A DNA stretch of 64,000 nucleotides from Streptomyces griseorubiginosus (GCF_001514195.1 NZ_KQ948738.1:273207-337206), one strand, 5' to 3'. Counted from the first letter of the stretch, positions 1 through 8,991 are shown. The notes: generated from the letters alone by a model not told the origin. Numbers and translations: made by a program.

Positions 1-1
1 C

Positions 2-541
2 GGCGCGATCGAGGCGGACCGGCTCCACCCCCTGGTCGCTGAGGCCCTCGTCCCGGGGCACGCGGCCACCGGCCCGCCCCCGGTTCCCGACCGGCCGGGG
101 CGACCGCACACCGTGGAGTGCCGGGGTGCCCGCCACCGGATCGGTCTGGTCGACGGGGTGCTGGCCCCACTGGACCACGACCCGGACGAGATCCGCCGCG
201 AGGAGCTGCTGGTCGCGCTCACCGGCACGCCGCTCCCCTGCCTCCAGGCCATCGACGAGGCGCACCGCCGCCCGCACTGTCTCGACGGCGTGCGCGAGCG
301 CCTCGCGCACGGGGACCTCACCGGCGCCCTGGCCGTGGTGGAAGGGCTGCTCGGGCCCGAGGCGCTGCTGCGTCCCGGTCCGCTCCGGGAGGCACTGGAG
401 GCGGCCGCGCATCAGCGGATCACCTACGGCCTGTTCAGAACGGGCATGACGGGACCGGGCCCAGCCTGGTACCGCCCGACCCCGAACGGCCGCCGCCCCC
501 GGAACCACCGCACCCGTCCACGCCGCGCGACCCCGCGCTAA
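2..541 (+). CDS. Unrecognised protein, 5' end outside window (partial)
   Basis: The frame is open from base 2 of the window to a TAA at 539-541, so the start lies upstream; a GTG at 113 is available but has no special support. About 180 residues are visible. The visible part is helical-looking, rich in Ala, Leu, Arg and Glu, and ends in a basic Arg/Pro tail. I recognise no domain. It is followed after 84 bp by the MoxR-type ATPase and the HExxH/VWA protein on the same strand, so it is probably the first of a three-gene unit. Function not assignable. Confidence 0.55.
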   Translation, partial: GAIEADRLHPLVAEALVPGHAATGPPPVPDRPGRPHTVECRGARHRIGLVDGVLAPLDHDPDEIRREELLVALTGTPLPCLQAIDEAHRRPHCLDGVRERLAHGDLTGALAVVEGLLGPEALLRPGPLREALEAAAHQRITYGLFRTGMTGPGPAWYRPTPNGRRPRNHRTRPRRATPR

Positions 542-625
542 ACGCACCCGGGCCGGCGGACTCCGACCCGCTCGCCTCGACGCACCCGCCCTCCCTCCCT
601 TCTCACGCCCCAAAGGTGATGCCCC

Positions 626-1882
626 ATGCCCATTGCTGTGCCCACGCCCACGCCCACGCCCGCCGCTTCTGCCGCCCCCTCCCCCACCTCCCAACTCGAC
701 GTCGCCGCAGACCTGTTGGCCCTCCTGCGCGCCTCCACCACCGAACCCCGCCCCGACGACCAGCTGGAGGCCCTCACCTTGGCCGTGGCCGCCGATCTGC
801 CCGTCCTGCTGTGGGGTGAGCCCGGTATCGGCAAGACGGCCGCGCTGACACAGCTCGCCGCCGCCCTGGACCTCCCGCTGACCACCGTGATCGCCAGCGT
901 GCACGAGCCGTCCGACTTCGCGGGGCTGCCCGTGGTCGGCGACGATCCCGCGACCCAGGGTGTGCCGATGGCCCCGCCGGACTGGGCGGTACGGCTGGTG
1001 CGGGCCGGCCGGGGGCTGCTGTTCCTGGACGAGCTGTCCACCGCGCCGCCCGCCGTCCAGGCCGCACTGCTCCGGCTGGTGCTGGAGCGGCGGATCGGCG
1101 CCCTGCGGCTGCCGCCCGGGGTGCGGATCGTCGCCGCTGCCAACCCCCGTTCCTCGGCGGCCGACGGCTGGGAGCTGAGCCCGCCGCTGGCCAACCGGTT
1201 CGTCCATCTCCAGTGGACCCACGACCACGACGTCGTCGTACGCGGACTGGGTGGGACCTGGCCGCGGGCCACCCTGCCTCGGCTGGACCCGGCGAGGCTG
1301 CCGGAGGCCGTGGACTTCGCCCGGCGCGCGGTGTGCGGGCTGCTCGCCGCGCGGCCCACGCTGGTGCACCGGCTGCCCTCCGGGGAGACTCAGCGGGGCG
1401 GGCCCTGGCCCTCGCCCCGCAGCTGGGACATGACCTTGTCGCTGATCGCCTTCGCGACCGCGGCAGGCTCCTCGCGGGACGTGTTGTCCTCGCTGGTCCG
1501 GGGCACGGTCGGGGACGGCCCCGGCCTCGAACTGCTGGCGAGCCTGGACCGGTTGGACCTGCCGGACCCGGAGGACGTGCTCGCCGATCCGGCGGGGGCC
1601 GTGCTGCCCGAGCGGGGCGATCTGCGGCAGGCCGTGCTCGACGGCGTGGTGGCCGCCGTGCGCGCCCGTCCTGAGCGGGCCCGCTGGGACTCGGCCTGGG
1701 CGGTGCTGGTACGGGCGCTGGAGACCGGGGCGCCGGACCTGGTGGTGGTGCCCGCGACCACGCTCGCCTCGCTGCGCCAGGAGGACTGGGACGTACCCGC
1801 GGCGATCGACAAGCTCGCCGGGACGGTGGCGCTGTCCCGCCGTGCGGACCGGGCCGCGGTCGCCGCGCAGGGTCGCCGATGA
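626..1882 (+). CDS. MoxR-type AAA ATPase
   Basis: 418-residue ATPase. Walker A GEPGIGKT lies at about residues 64-71, Walker B LLFLDEL at about 131-137, followed by a sensor-1-like AAANPR stretch. The arrangement is that of MoxR/RavA-like AAA+ proteins, which act as chaperone-type remodelling ATPases and are usually paired with VWA-domain proteins. The first 25 residues are a Pro/Thr/Ala-rich tail made of simple repeats. The stop codon overlaps the start of the next gene (ATGA at 1879-1882), so the two are translationally coupled. A likely job is to load or remodel a target through the VWA partner; the target is unknown. Confidence 0.88.
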   Translation: MPIAVPTPTPTPAASAAPSPTSQLDVAADLLALLRASTTEPRPDDQLEALTLAVAADLPVLLWGEPGIGKTAALTQLAAALDLPLTTVIASVHEPSDFAGLPVVGDDPATQGVPMAPPDWAVRLVRAGRGLLFLDELSTAPPAVQAALLRLVLERRIGALRLPPGVRIVAAANPRSSAADGWELSPPLANRFVHLQWTHDHDVVVRGLGGTWPRATLPRLDPARLPEAVDFARRAVCGLLAARPTLVHRLPSGETQRGGPWPSPRSWDMTLSLIAFATAAGSSRDVLSSLVRGTVGDGPGLELLASLDRLDLPDPEDVLADPAGAVLPERGDLRQAVLDGVVAAVRARPERARWDSAWAVLVRALETGAPDLVVVPATTLASLRQEDWDVPAAIDKLAGTVALSRRADRAAVAAQGRR

Positions 1883-3240
1883 GCACGCACAGCACCGCGG
1901 ACACGCACCCCGCCGAAGACACCGGCCGACAGGCGAACCCGACGGCCGCACGTCGGGCGGCCGTCGAGGAGGCGGACCCGCCGCCCACCCCGCAACCAGC
2001 CCGCCTCGACCGCGACAAACTCTTCGCCGCCCGACTCCACGCCGCCCGGACCCGCCCCTACCTGGCCACCGCGCTGTTCGCCCTGCACACCGTCGAGTCG
2101 CCGCACGTGCCGACCATGGGCGTCGACCGGTACTGGCGCTGCTACGTCTCCCCGGCGTTCGTGGCCCGGACGCCGGTGGAGGAGCTGGCGGGGGTGTGGG
2201 TGCACGAGGTGTCGCACCTGCTGCGGGACCACCACGGGCGCGGCGACCGGCTGGCCCGGGAGCGCGGGCTGACCGGGCTGGGAGACCGGCTGCGGATGAA
2301 CATCGCCGCGGACTGCGAGATCAACGACGACGTGTACGGCGAGGGGCTGGTCCGGCCGGCCGGTGCCGTCGAGCCCTGGAAGCTGCGGTTGCCCAACGAC
2401 CGGCTGATGGAGGAGTACGTCGGCGACATCAGCCTCGGACCGCTCACCCTGGACCTGTCCTGGCTGGACTGCGGCAGTGGCGCGGACGGGCTGGAGCGGG
2501 AGTGGGACCTGGGGCCCGACGGCGCCGACGGGCTGAGCGAGCAGGAACGCGACGCGGTCCGCTTCCGGGTGGCGCAGGGCATCAACGCGCGGCCAGGCAA
2601 CACGCCGAAGGGCTGGCGGAGGTGGGCGGAGGAGGCGTTCCATCCCCCGCAGCCCTGGCGGGAACTGCTCGGCGCGGCGATGCGCTCCGCGGTCTCCGCC
2701 GGCGGCGCGGGCGACGACTACAGCTACGGCCGGCCGGCCCGGCGCTCCGCGGGCCTGCCCGGAGTGGTGCTGCCGAGTCTGCGGCGCAGGCCGCCGAGGG
2801 TCTGCGTGATCATCGACACCTCCGGTTCGGTCAGCGACGAGGAACTGGGCAGCGCGCTCCTGGAGGTCGCCGCCATCGCCCGTGCCGTGGGCGGCCGCCG
2901 TGACCTGGTCCACGTCCTGTCCTGCGACGCGGCGGCCGGGGCCGTGCGTCCGCTGTGCCGGACCGAGGGCATCCCGCTGGTCGGCGGCGGGGGCACCGAT
3001 CTGCGCACCGGTTTCCGGAAGGCGCTGCGCTCCGGTCCCCGCCCGGACGTCGTGGTGGCCCTGACCGACGGCGGGACGCCCTGGCCGAGCGCGCGCCCCC
3101 CGTGCCGTACGGTCGTCGGGCTTTTCTCCCGGCCGGGGGTGAGCCAGGCACGACGGGAGAACAATCCGGAGTACGTGCCGAAAACGCCGCCCGCGTGGGC
3201 CCGCGTGGTCGAGATCGGGTCGGTGTCCGCGGCCCGGTGA
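1879..3240 (+). CDS. VWA-like protein with HExxH metallopeptidase-like motif (DUF2201 type)
   Basis: 453 residues. An N-terminal region carries HEVSH at about 109-113 within a helix followed by HH, the classic zinc-peptidase motif of DUF2201-type proteins. The C-terminal half is VWA-like with a MIDAS-type DTSGS at about 313-317 and a later LTDGG. Known relatives occur next to MoxR ATPases, exactly as here, where the start overlaps the ATPase stop by four bases. Whether it cleaves peptide bonds is unproven; the intact HExxH is suggestive. Cytoplasmic, since no signal or membrane segment is seen. Confidence 0.85.
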   Translation: MSTHSTADTHPAEDTGRQANPTAARRAAVEEADPPPTPQPARLDRDKLFAARLHAARTRPYLATALFALHTVESPHVPTMGVDRYWRCYVSPAFVARTPVEELAGVWVHEVSHLLRDHHGRGDRLARERGLTGLGDRLRMNIAADCEINDDVYGEGLVRPAGAVEPWKLRLPNDRLMEEYVGDISLGPLTLDLSWLDCGSGADGLEREWDLGPDGADGLSEQERDAVRFRVAQGINARPGNTPKGWRRWAEEAFHPPQPWRELLGAAMRSAVSAGGAGDDYSYGRPARRSAGLPGVVLPSLRRRPPRVCVIIDTSGSVSDEELGSALLEVAAIARAVGGRRDLVHVLSCDAAAGAVRPLCRTEGIPLVGGGGTDLRTGFRKALRSGPRPDVVVALTDGGTPWPSARPPCRTVVGLFSRPGVSQARRENNPEYVPKTPPAWARVVEIGSVSAAR

Positions 3241-3342
3241 GGTCCACTGGTCCTGTGGGGTGGACGCGGGGGTGGTCGGCCACGAGATCATGGGGGCCTG
3301 CGATGTCCGGAGCACCTTGCGCGCCTGGGTGGGAGGAGCGTC

Positions 3343-4242
3343 ATGACCAATGTCGACGTGCACCAGCATCTGTGGAGCCCCTCGCTGGTGACGGCCTTGA
3401 GGGCGCGGCGCGAGCCGCCGTTTCTCGACGGCTGGACCCTGTATCTGGACGGCGAGCCGCCCTACGACCTCCCGCCCGCCGACCACGACGCGACCCTGCG
3501 CGCGGAACTCGCCGCCGCCGACGGCCTCGGTCTGGCGCTGGTCTCGCTGTCGGCGCCGATCGGCGTGGAGTGGCTGCCCGCGGCCGAGGCCCGGCCGCTG
3601 CTGGACGCCTATCACGAGGGTGCGGCCGCGCTGCCCGAGCCGTTCGGGGCGTGGGCGGCCGCCGGGGTGCGCGACATCGACGCGAGGGGGACGGCCGAGG
3701 CTCTCGACCAGGGTTTCGTCGGGCTCCAGCTGCCCGCCAACAGCCTTGTGGACGCGATGGGTTACGCCCGCTGCGCCCCGCTGCTCGATCTGCTCGAGGA
3801 GCGCGACCTGCCGCTTTTCGTCCATCCGGGACCCGCGGCCGGGGGTTCCGCGGGTCCCGGCTGGTGGCCCGCGATGGTCCCGTACGTCCAGCAGATGCAC
3901 GCCGCCTGGTTCGCCTTCCGTGCCTTCGGCCGGCCCCGGCACCCCCGGCTGCGGGTCTGCTTCGCGCTGCTGGCCGGGCTCGCCCCGCTGCACGGCGAAC
4001 GGTTCGCCGCGCGTGGGGACGGCGGGAGCGAGCCGGACCCGCTGGTGTTCGTGGAGACGTCCTCGTACGGGCCGCGCGCGGTCGAGTCCGTCGTCCGGGC
4101 CCTCGGCGTGGACGCCGTGGTCCAGGGTTCGGACCGGCCGTACGCCGAACCGCCGGGGCACCCCGGCCACGGGCTCGGCGGAGCGGCGGCCTACGCCTTC
4201 CGGATCGCCAACCCGCGCAGGCTCCTCACCGGGAAGGAATGA
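3343..4242 (+). CDS. Amidohydrolase family protein (Amidohydro_2)
   Basis: 299 residues starting at ATG 3343 behind GGGAGGAG at 3331-3338. The N-terminus has the metal-binding HxH (VDVHQHLW), a mid-protein LFVHPGP histidine and a C-terminal VQGSDRPY aspartate, which together form the amidohydrolase TIM-barrel metal site. Relatives act as metal-dependent decarboxylases or hydrolases of small cyclic or aromatic substrates; the substrate cannot be told from sequence. It stands alone between the AAA/VWA pair and the zinc importer operon. Confidence 0.85.
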   Translation: MTNVDVHQHLWSPSLVTALRARREPPFLDGWTLYLDGEPPYDLPPADHDATLRAELAAADGLGLALVSLSAPIGVEWLPAAEARPLLDAYHEGAAALPEPFGAWAAAGVRDIDARGTAEALDQGFVGLQLPANSLVDAMGYARCAPLLDLLEERDLPLFVHPGPAAGGSAGPGWWPAMVPYVQQMHAAWFAFRAFGRPRHPRLRVCFALLAGLAPLHGERFAARGDGGSEPDPLVFVETSSYGPRAVESVVRALGVDAVVQGSDRPYAEPPGHPGHGLGGAAAYAFRIANPRRLLTGKE

Positions 4243-4304
4243 GCGGGCGTTCCTCGGCCGGGTGCCGCCGGTCGCAGGCCTGTGACCAGGAACAGGTCAA
4301 TTAA

Positions 4305-4319
4305 TGGCAACGGTTTTCA
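4305..4319. promoter_or_regulatory. Putative Zur box 1
   Basis: TGGCAACGGTTTTCA resembles the Streptomyces Zur operator TGAAAATGATTTTCA (my comparison by eye: matching ends and centre-right half). It lies about 85 bp upstream of the zinc-binding lipoprotein start, upstream of a second box in reverse orientation. Confidence 0.5.
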
Positions 4320-4343
4320 CATACCGGCACTCGGGACTGTTTA

Positions 4344-4358
4344 CGACAATCATTTCCA
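4344..4358. promoter_or_regulatory. Putative Zur box 2
   Basis: CGACAATCATTTCCA; its reverse complement TGGAAATGATTGTCG matches the Zur consensus TGAAAATGATTTTCA at 12 of 15 positions. It sits 45 bp upstream of the start of the binding protein gene, over the expected promoter. Zn-bound Zur would repress here, so the operon should be induced by zinc starvation. Confidence 0.65.
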
Positions 4359-4403
4359 TCTAGCGTGACGGGGCCATCAGAAACGCGCTTGGAGGATCGA
4401 TCC

Positions 4404-5342
4404 ATGTCCACGTCCCCGTCCCGCCGCATCGCGCTGCTCTTCGGCGCCTCCGTCGCCCTGCTGGCCGGCTGCGGCAGCTCCTCGGACTCCGGGAGCGGTG
4501 GGAGCGCGTCCGCCGCCCCGGCGGCCTCGTCCAAGGTCGCCGTAGTCGCCTCCACGAACGTCTACGGCGACATCGTCTCGCGCATAGGCGGCGACAAGGT
4601 CTCCGTCACCTCCGTCATCAGCGACCCCGACCAGGACCCGCACTCCTACGAGGCCAGCCCCCAGAACCAGTTGGCCCTGTCGAAGGCGAAGGTCGTCGTC
4701 GAGAACGGCGGCGGCTACGACGACTTCGTGGACCGCATGCTCAAGAGCGGCGGCAACTCCTCCGCCGAGGTGATCAACGCGGTGAAGGTCTCCGGAAAGA
4801 CCGCGCCCAAGGGCGGCGAGCTCAACGAGCACGTCTGGTACGACTTCCCCACCGTCGCGAGGATCGCCGACCGCATATCCGCCGCCCTCGGCAAGGCCGA
4901 CCCCGCGAACGCCGCGCTCTACACGAGGAACGCCGGGGCCTTCAAAGCGCAGCTCGCGCCGCTGGAGGCCAAGGAGGCGCAGATCAAGAAGGAGCACGCC
5001 GGTGAGGGGATCGCCATCACCGAGCCGGTTCCGCTGTACATGACCGCGGCGAGCGGCCTCGTCGACAGGACGCCCGCCGCGTTCAGCGAGGCCGTCGAGG
5101 AGGGCACCGACGTCTCCCCCAAGGTGCTCCAGGAGGCGCTCGCCCTGTTCTCCGGCAAGAAGGTCAAGGCTCTGGTCTACAACGAGCAGACGTCCGGACC
5201 CCAGACCGAGAAGTCCGAGCAGGCGGCCAAGGCGGCCGGCATTCCGGTGGTCCCGGTGACGGAGACCCTTCCCAGCGGCAAGGACTACCTCGGCTGGATG
5301 ACCTCCAACGTCGACGCGCTCGCGAACGCGCTGGCCAAGTGA
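4404..5342 (+). CDS. znuA: Zinc-type ABC transporter substrate-binding lipoprotein
   Basis: 312 residues from ATG 4404, preceded by GGAGG at 4391-4395; an in-frame ATG at 4365 is less likely because it lies on the Zur box side with no ribosome site. Signal peptide with lipobox LLAGC puts Cys23 as the lipidated residue. The family (cluster A-I metal binding proteins) binds Zn or Mn; histidines in DPHSYE and EHVWYD fit two of the usual ligands, while the third usual His position reads EPVPLYM, as in a subset of actinobacterial members. There is no His-rich loop. Zur-like boxes upstream support zinc rather than manganese. Confidence 0.88.
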   Translation: MSTSPSRRIALLFGASVALLAGCGSSSDSGSGGSASAAPAASSKVAVVASTNVYGDIVSRIGGDKVSVTSVISDPDQDPHSYEASPQNQLALSKAKVVVENGGGYDDFVDRMLKSGGNSSAEVINAVKVSGKTAPKGGELNEHVWYDFPTVARIADRISAALGKADPANAALYTRNAGAFKAQLAPLEAKEAQIKKEHAGEGIAITEPVPLYMTAASGLVDRTPAAFSEAVEEGTDVSPKVLQEALALFSGKKVKALVYNEQTSGPQTEKSEQAAKAAGIPVVPVTETLPSGKDYLGWMTSNVDALANALAK

Positions 5343-6139
5343 GCTCCGTCATCAGCCTGCGCGGGGCCGCGCTCTCCTACGGCCCGCGCACGGTCTGGCA
5401 CGACCTCGAACTCGACGTCCGGCCAGGGGAGTTCCTCGCCGTGCTGGGTCCGAACGGAGCGGGCAAGACCAGCTTCGTGCGGGCCCTGCTCGGCCGGCAG
5501 CCGCTGTCCGCCGGGGAGTTGACGGTGCTCGGCCGTCCTCCCCGGGAGGCCGCCCGGCACATCGGGTACGTCCCCCAGCAGGCCGCCCTGTCCGCTCAGG
5601 CGATGCTCCGCGCCCGTGACCTCGTGCGGTTCGGCATCGACGGCCACCGCTTCGGACCACGCCTGCGAACGGCCGCCGTACGCAAGCGTGTTGACGAGAT
5701 CCTGGATGCCGTGGGTGCCTCGGCGTACGCCGATGTCCCGGTCGGCACGCTGTCCGGCGGCGAGCGTCAACGCGTCCGCGTCGGGCAGGCGCTCGCGACC
5801 GATCCCCGCATCCTGCTGTGCGACGAGCCGTTGCTCTCCCTCGACCTCCACCACCAGCGTGCGGTCACCGAGTTGGTGGACGCCCGCCGCCGCTCCCACG
5901 GCACCGCGGTGGTGTTCGTGACGCACGAGATCAACCCGGTGCTCGACCTCGTGGACCGGGTGCTGTACCTGGCGCCGGGCGGTCACCGGGTCGGCACCCC
6001 CGACGAGGTGCTGACCTCCGCGTCCCTGTCCCGGCTGTACGGCACCCGGGTCGACGTCGTCCACGTGGACGGCCGGATCGTGGTGGTCGGCGCCCTCGAC
6101 GACCCCGCGCACCACGTGCCCGAGGAGGTCCACCCGTGA
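5339..6139 (+). CDS. znuC: Zinc-type ABC transporter ATP-binding protein
   Basis: 266 residues. GTG start at 5339 overlaps the TGA of the binding protein, giving translational coupling. Walker A GPNGAGKT at about 37-44, signature LSGGERQRV at about 138-146, Walker B LLCDEPL and the switch His in VTHE are all present. The C-terminal ~40 residues extend past the usual ATPase core. It energises import by the permease encoded next, and shares the Zur-type promoter of the operon. Confidence 0.9.
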   Translation: MSSVISLRGAALSYGPRTVWHDLELDVRPGEFLAVLGPNGAGKTSFVRALLGRQPLSAGELTVLGRPPREAARHIGYVPQQAALSAQAMLRARDLVRFGIDGHRFGPRLRTAAVRKRVDEILDAVGASAYADVPVGTLSGGERQRVRVGQALATDPRILLCDEPLLSLDLHHQRAVTELVDARRRSHGTAVVFVTHEINPVLDLVDRVLYLAPGGHRVGTPDEVLTSASLSRLYGTRVDVVHVDGRIVVVGALDDPAHHVPEEVHP

Positions 6140-7005
6140 GCGTCTGGCACCAGCTGTTCGACTTCGACGACTACGGCGAACTCCTCGTCCTGGTCCGCAA
6201 CTCGCTCGTCGTCGGAGCGGCCCTCGGTCTGGTCGGCGGACTCGCCGGGGTCTTCGTCGCGATGCGCGACCTGCCCTTCGCGGTGCACGGCATCAGCGAA
6301 CTGTCCTTCGCGGGCGCCTCCGCGGCCCTGCTGCTGGGCACGAACATCGTGGCAGGCTCGATCACCGGCTCCCTGCTCGCGGCCGGAGCAATCGGCGTGC
6401 TCGGCACGCGCGCACGGGACCGCAACTCGGTGATCGGCATCCTGATGCCGTTCGGGCTGGGTCTGGGCGTGCTCTTCCTCGCCCTGTACAAGGGGCGGGC
6501 GGCCAACAAGTTCGGGCTGCTCACGGGGCAGATAGTCGCCGTGGACACCCCGCAGACGGCCTGGCTGCTCGCCACCTCCGCGGTCGTCCTGACCGCCCTC
6601 GTGGTGATGTGGCGCCCGCTGGCCTTCGCGAGCGCGGACCCCGATGTCGCCGAGGCCCGCGGAGTGCCGGTGCGCGGTCTCTCCTTCGCGTTCATGATCG
6701 TGCTCGGCCTCGCGGTCGCCCTGTCGGTGCAGGTGGTGGGCGCCCTGCTGGTGCTGTCCCTGCTGATCACCCCGGCCGCGGCCGCCGCCCGTGTCACCGC
6801 GTCCCCGGTCCTGCTGCCGCTGCTGAGCGTGGTCTTCGCGACGGCCTCGATCGAGGGCGGCATCCTGCTCGCCCTGGGCAGCAGCATCCCGATCAGCCCG
6901 TACGTGACGACGGTCTCGTTCGCGTTCTACGTCGTCTGCGGTGCGGTCGGCCGGTACCGCGCCCGGCGCGGGGGTGCGCGGCGAGCGGTTCCGGCACCGG
7001 CGTGA
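6136..7005 (+). CDS. znuB: Zinc-type ABC transporter permease
   Basis: 289 residues from GTG 6136, which overlaps the ATPase stop and has GAGGAGG at 6122-6128; the open frame extends back to 5818 but that part lies inside the ATPase gene. The protein is strongly hydrophobic with about eight membrane segments and belongs to the ZnuB/FecCD-like metal permease family (ABC-3). It is the last gene of the Zur-controlled operon. The following gene runs convergently. Confidence 0.9.
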   Translation: MSVWHQLFDFDDYGELLVLVRNSLVVGAALGLVGGLAGVFVAMRDLPFAVHGISELSFAGASAALLLGTNIVAGSITGSLLAAGAIGVLGTRARDRNSVIGILMPFGLGLGVLFLALYKGRAANKFGLLTGQIVAVDTPQTAWLLATSAVVLTALVVMWRPLAFASADPDVAEARGVPVRGLSFAFMIVLGLAVALSVQVVGALLVLSLLITPAAAAARVTASPVLLPLLSVVFATASIEGGILLALGSSIPISPYVTTVSFAFYVVCGAVGRYRARRGGARRAVPAPA

Positions 7006-7011
7006 GAGGTG

Positions 7012-7803
7012 TCATCCCCTCGGTTGCCCGTGCTGCTCGCGTACCGCCCGCGGTGACGCCCCCAGTTCCTTGCGGCACGCCTTGTTGAAGGCCTGGAGGT
7101 CGGGGACGCCGACCGTGGCCGCGACGGCCGGGATGGCGAGCGTCGAGGCGACGAGCAGGTGCCGGGCGCGGTCCATGCGGCGGCGCCGGATGTAGGCGAC
7201 GACCGTACGGCCGGTGTCCTCACGGAACAGCCTGGTCAGGTGGGTGTGCGAGACCCCGGCGGCGCGGGCGACGGCGGGCACGGTCAGGGGACCCGCCAGG
7301 TGCTCCTCGATGTAGGCGACGGCCGTGCGCAGGGCGGGGTGCCGGGAGCCGGGGCGGGTCTCGGCCGCGGTGAGGCCCGTGGTGCGCCACAGCACGGTCC
7401 ACAGCTCGGCGGCGGCCCTGGCCTTCGACTGCGCGCCGGCCGCGACCGTCTGCCGCAGCAGTCCGCCGAGCACACCCGCTTCGGCGCCGGCGTCCTGCAT
7501 CACCGGGACCCGGCGCCGCTCGCCCTCGCCGGGCAGCCGGAAGTGGGCGTACAGGTGCTCGCAGCGCGCGGAGTCGTAGTGGAAGTGGACCTCGGTGTCC
7601 GGCGGGACCAGGCTCACGTGGCCGGGGCGGATGGGGTGCCGGGTGCCGCCGAGGCCGAGGGTGCCGGAGTAGCCGTAGAGATGGAGCTGCCAGAGCCGCG
7701 GGAGCCGGAACACCTCGTGCGGGCCGGCGGAGCCGTGGACGCCGACGCCGGCGTTCTCCACCCGGGGCGGCAGGTCGAGGGCCAGGTCGACGTGGGTCGT
7801 CAT
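7012..7803 (-). CDS. AraC-family transcriptional regulator
   Basis: 263 residues. N-terminal cupin-like sensing half (about 10-150) and a C-terminal double helix-turn-helix (about 165-260) with GVSHTHLTRLFREDTG and a second helix pair ending in FNKACRKELGASPRAVR, typical of AraC/XylS. It is divergent from the dioxygenase gene; only about 70 bp separate the two starts, so it most likely controls its neighbour and itself. The effector is probably a small sugar- or acid-like ligand, not determinable here. Confidence 0.9.
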   Translation of the reverse strand: MTTHVDLALDLPPRVENAGVGVHGSAGPHEVFRLPRLWQLHLYGYSGTLGLGGTRHPIRPGHVSLVPPDTEVHFHYDSARCEHLYAHFRLPGEGERRRVPVMQDAGAEAGVLGGLLRQTVAAGAQSKARAAAELWTVLWRTTGLTAAETRPGSRHPALRTAVAYIEEHLAGPLTVPAVARAAGVSHTHLTRLFREDTGRTVVAYIRRRRMDRARHLLVASTLAIPAVAATVGVPDLQAFNKACRKELGASPRAVREQHGQPRG

Positions 7804-7873
7804 GGTGGAAAATTACCAGTGGTCGCCGATTACGGCCCACGACTTCCGGGCCCGCAGTTCCTACGGTTGCCGT

Positions 7874-8695
7874 ATGTCAACCACACGACAGCTGCTGAAC
7901 TCCGTCCAGGTGGCGCGGTTCGTGGCCCACGGTTTCCTGCGCCTGGACGGCATCGTGCCCCAGGAGATGAACGAGGAGGCGCTGGAGGTCCTCGCCGCCG
8001 GGCTGCCCTCCGTGCCGTACGGCACCCCCGTGCCGAAGGCGTTCCCCGAGGGGTCCTTCACGCGCCGGCTCCTCGATCTGCCCGCCGTCGCGGGGGCGCT
8101 GGAGAGCCTGGTGGGGCCGGGTCCGGAGATCGACCACCACGCCCTGCACGTCCGCGAGCCGCGGGAGGGCAGCGCGCAGCCGCTGCACGCGGACGCCCTG
8201 ATCGATGTGCGGCCGGACGCCTTCGACGTCCAGCTCATGTACTACCCGCAGGAGGTCACCGCGGACATGGGCGGCACGCTCATCGTCCCCGGCAGCCATC
8301 TGCGCCGGATCAACGAGTCCGACACCGGCCGCTACCAGAACCTGCTCGGCCAGACCCGGCTGACCTGCCCGGCCGGCACGGTGGTGCTGGTGCACCACGG
8401 GATCTGGCACGGGGGGCGGCGCAACGACAGCGACATCGTCCGCCGCATGTACAAGATCCGCTTCAACCCGACCGTGCCGCAGGTGCGGCTGTGGGACACC
8501 GCGGACCTGGACGCGCCGGCCGTCCGGGAGGAGCTGGGGCGCTACTTCCCCTGGTACGAGCAGGCCACCGCGCGGCTGGAGATCCTGAACCGGGTCCGGC
8601 TGTGGCGCACCCTGACCGGCGACCCCCACTTCGACATCGAGCACTGGGCCACCCGGATCGACAACCGGCCCGCCGCACAGAGGAGCACCGCATGA
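7874..8695 (+). CDS. Phytanoyl-CoA dioxygenase (PhyH) family protein
   Basis: 273 residues from ATG 7874; the frame is open back to 7802 but that overlaps the divergent AraC gene start. The non-haem iron site is visible as HxD in PLHADALID and the distal His in GIWHGG, with a following Arg-rich segment that could bind 2-oxoglutarate. The family uses Fe(II) and 2-oxoglutarate to hydroxylate diverse small molecules. Its stop overlaps the next start (ATGA at 8692-8695). Divergence from an AraC regulator suggests a substrate-induced catabolic or tailoring step. Confidence 0.85.
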   Translation: MSTTRQLLNSVQVARFVAHGFLRLDGIVPQEMNEEALEVLAAGLPSVPYGTPVPKAFPEGSFTRRLLDLPAVAGALESLVGPGPEIDHHALHVREPREGSAQPLHADALIDVRPDAFDVQLMYYPQEVTADMGGTLIVPGSHLRRINESDTGRYQNLLGQTRLTCPAGTVVLVHHGIWHGGRRNDSDIVRRMYKIRFNPTVPQVRLWDTADLDAPAVREELGRYFPWYEQATARLEILNRVRLWRTLTGDPHFDIEHWATRIDNRPAAQRSTA

Positions 8696-8991
8696 CCCTC
8701 TCCACCACCGTGCGCCAGCAGGTCCTCGTCCTGTACCTGGACACCTCCGCGCTCGACTCGTGGGTCAAGGGCTGGGCGCGCTACGACGGCACCGGCCGCA
8801 CCCGCCCGACCACCGGGGACAGCGACGAGCCGCCGTACCGGACCGGTGTCGAGGCCCTGCTGGACGGCTGGCGGCTCTTCCAGGCCTCGCAGCTGATCCC
8901 GCCGTACCCGGGGGCCGAGCACGAGACGTCGTTCCTCAAGCACGAGTTCTTCTTCGAGCGGCTGGTCGAGACGGCGGAGGAGCCGGGCTGA
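8692..8991 (+). CDS. Small unrecognised protein coupled to the PhyH gene
   Basis: 99 residues. The ATG overlaps the dioxygenase stop by four bases, so it is almost certainly co-translated with it. The sequence is acidic and aromatic-rich with no signal peptide or membrane segment; the C-terminal part has a compact FLKHEFFFERLVE helix. I recognise no family. By position it may be an accessory subunit or partner of the dioxygenase. Confidence 0.7.
   Translation: MTLSTTVRQQVLVLYLDTSALDSWVKGWARYDGTGRTRPTTGDSDEPPYRTGVEALLDGWRLFQASQLIPPYPGAEHETSFLKHEFFFERLVETAEEPG

Noticed and set aside
1390..4170. 926-residue minus-strand open frame across the AAA/VWA/amidohydrolase genes
   Set aside because: Long antisense frames are common at this G+C; the sequence has no domain and runs over three well-supported plus-strand genes.
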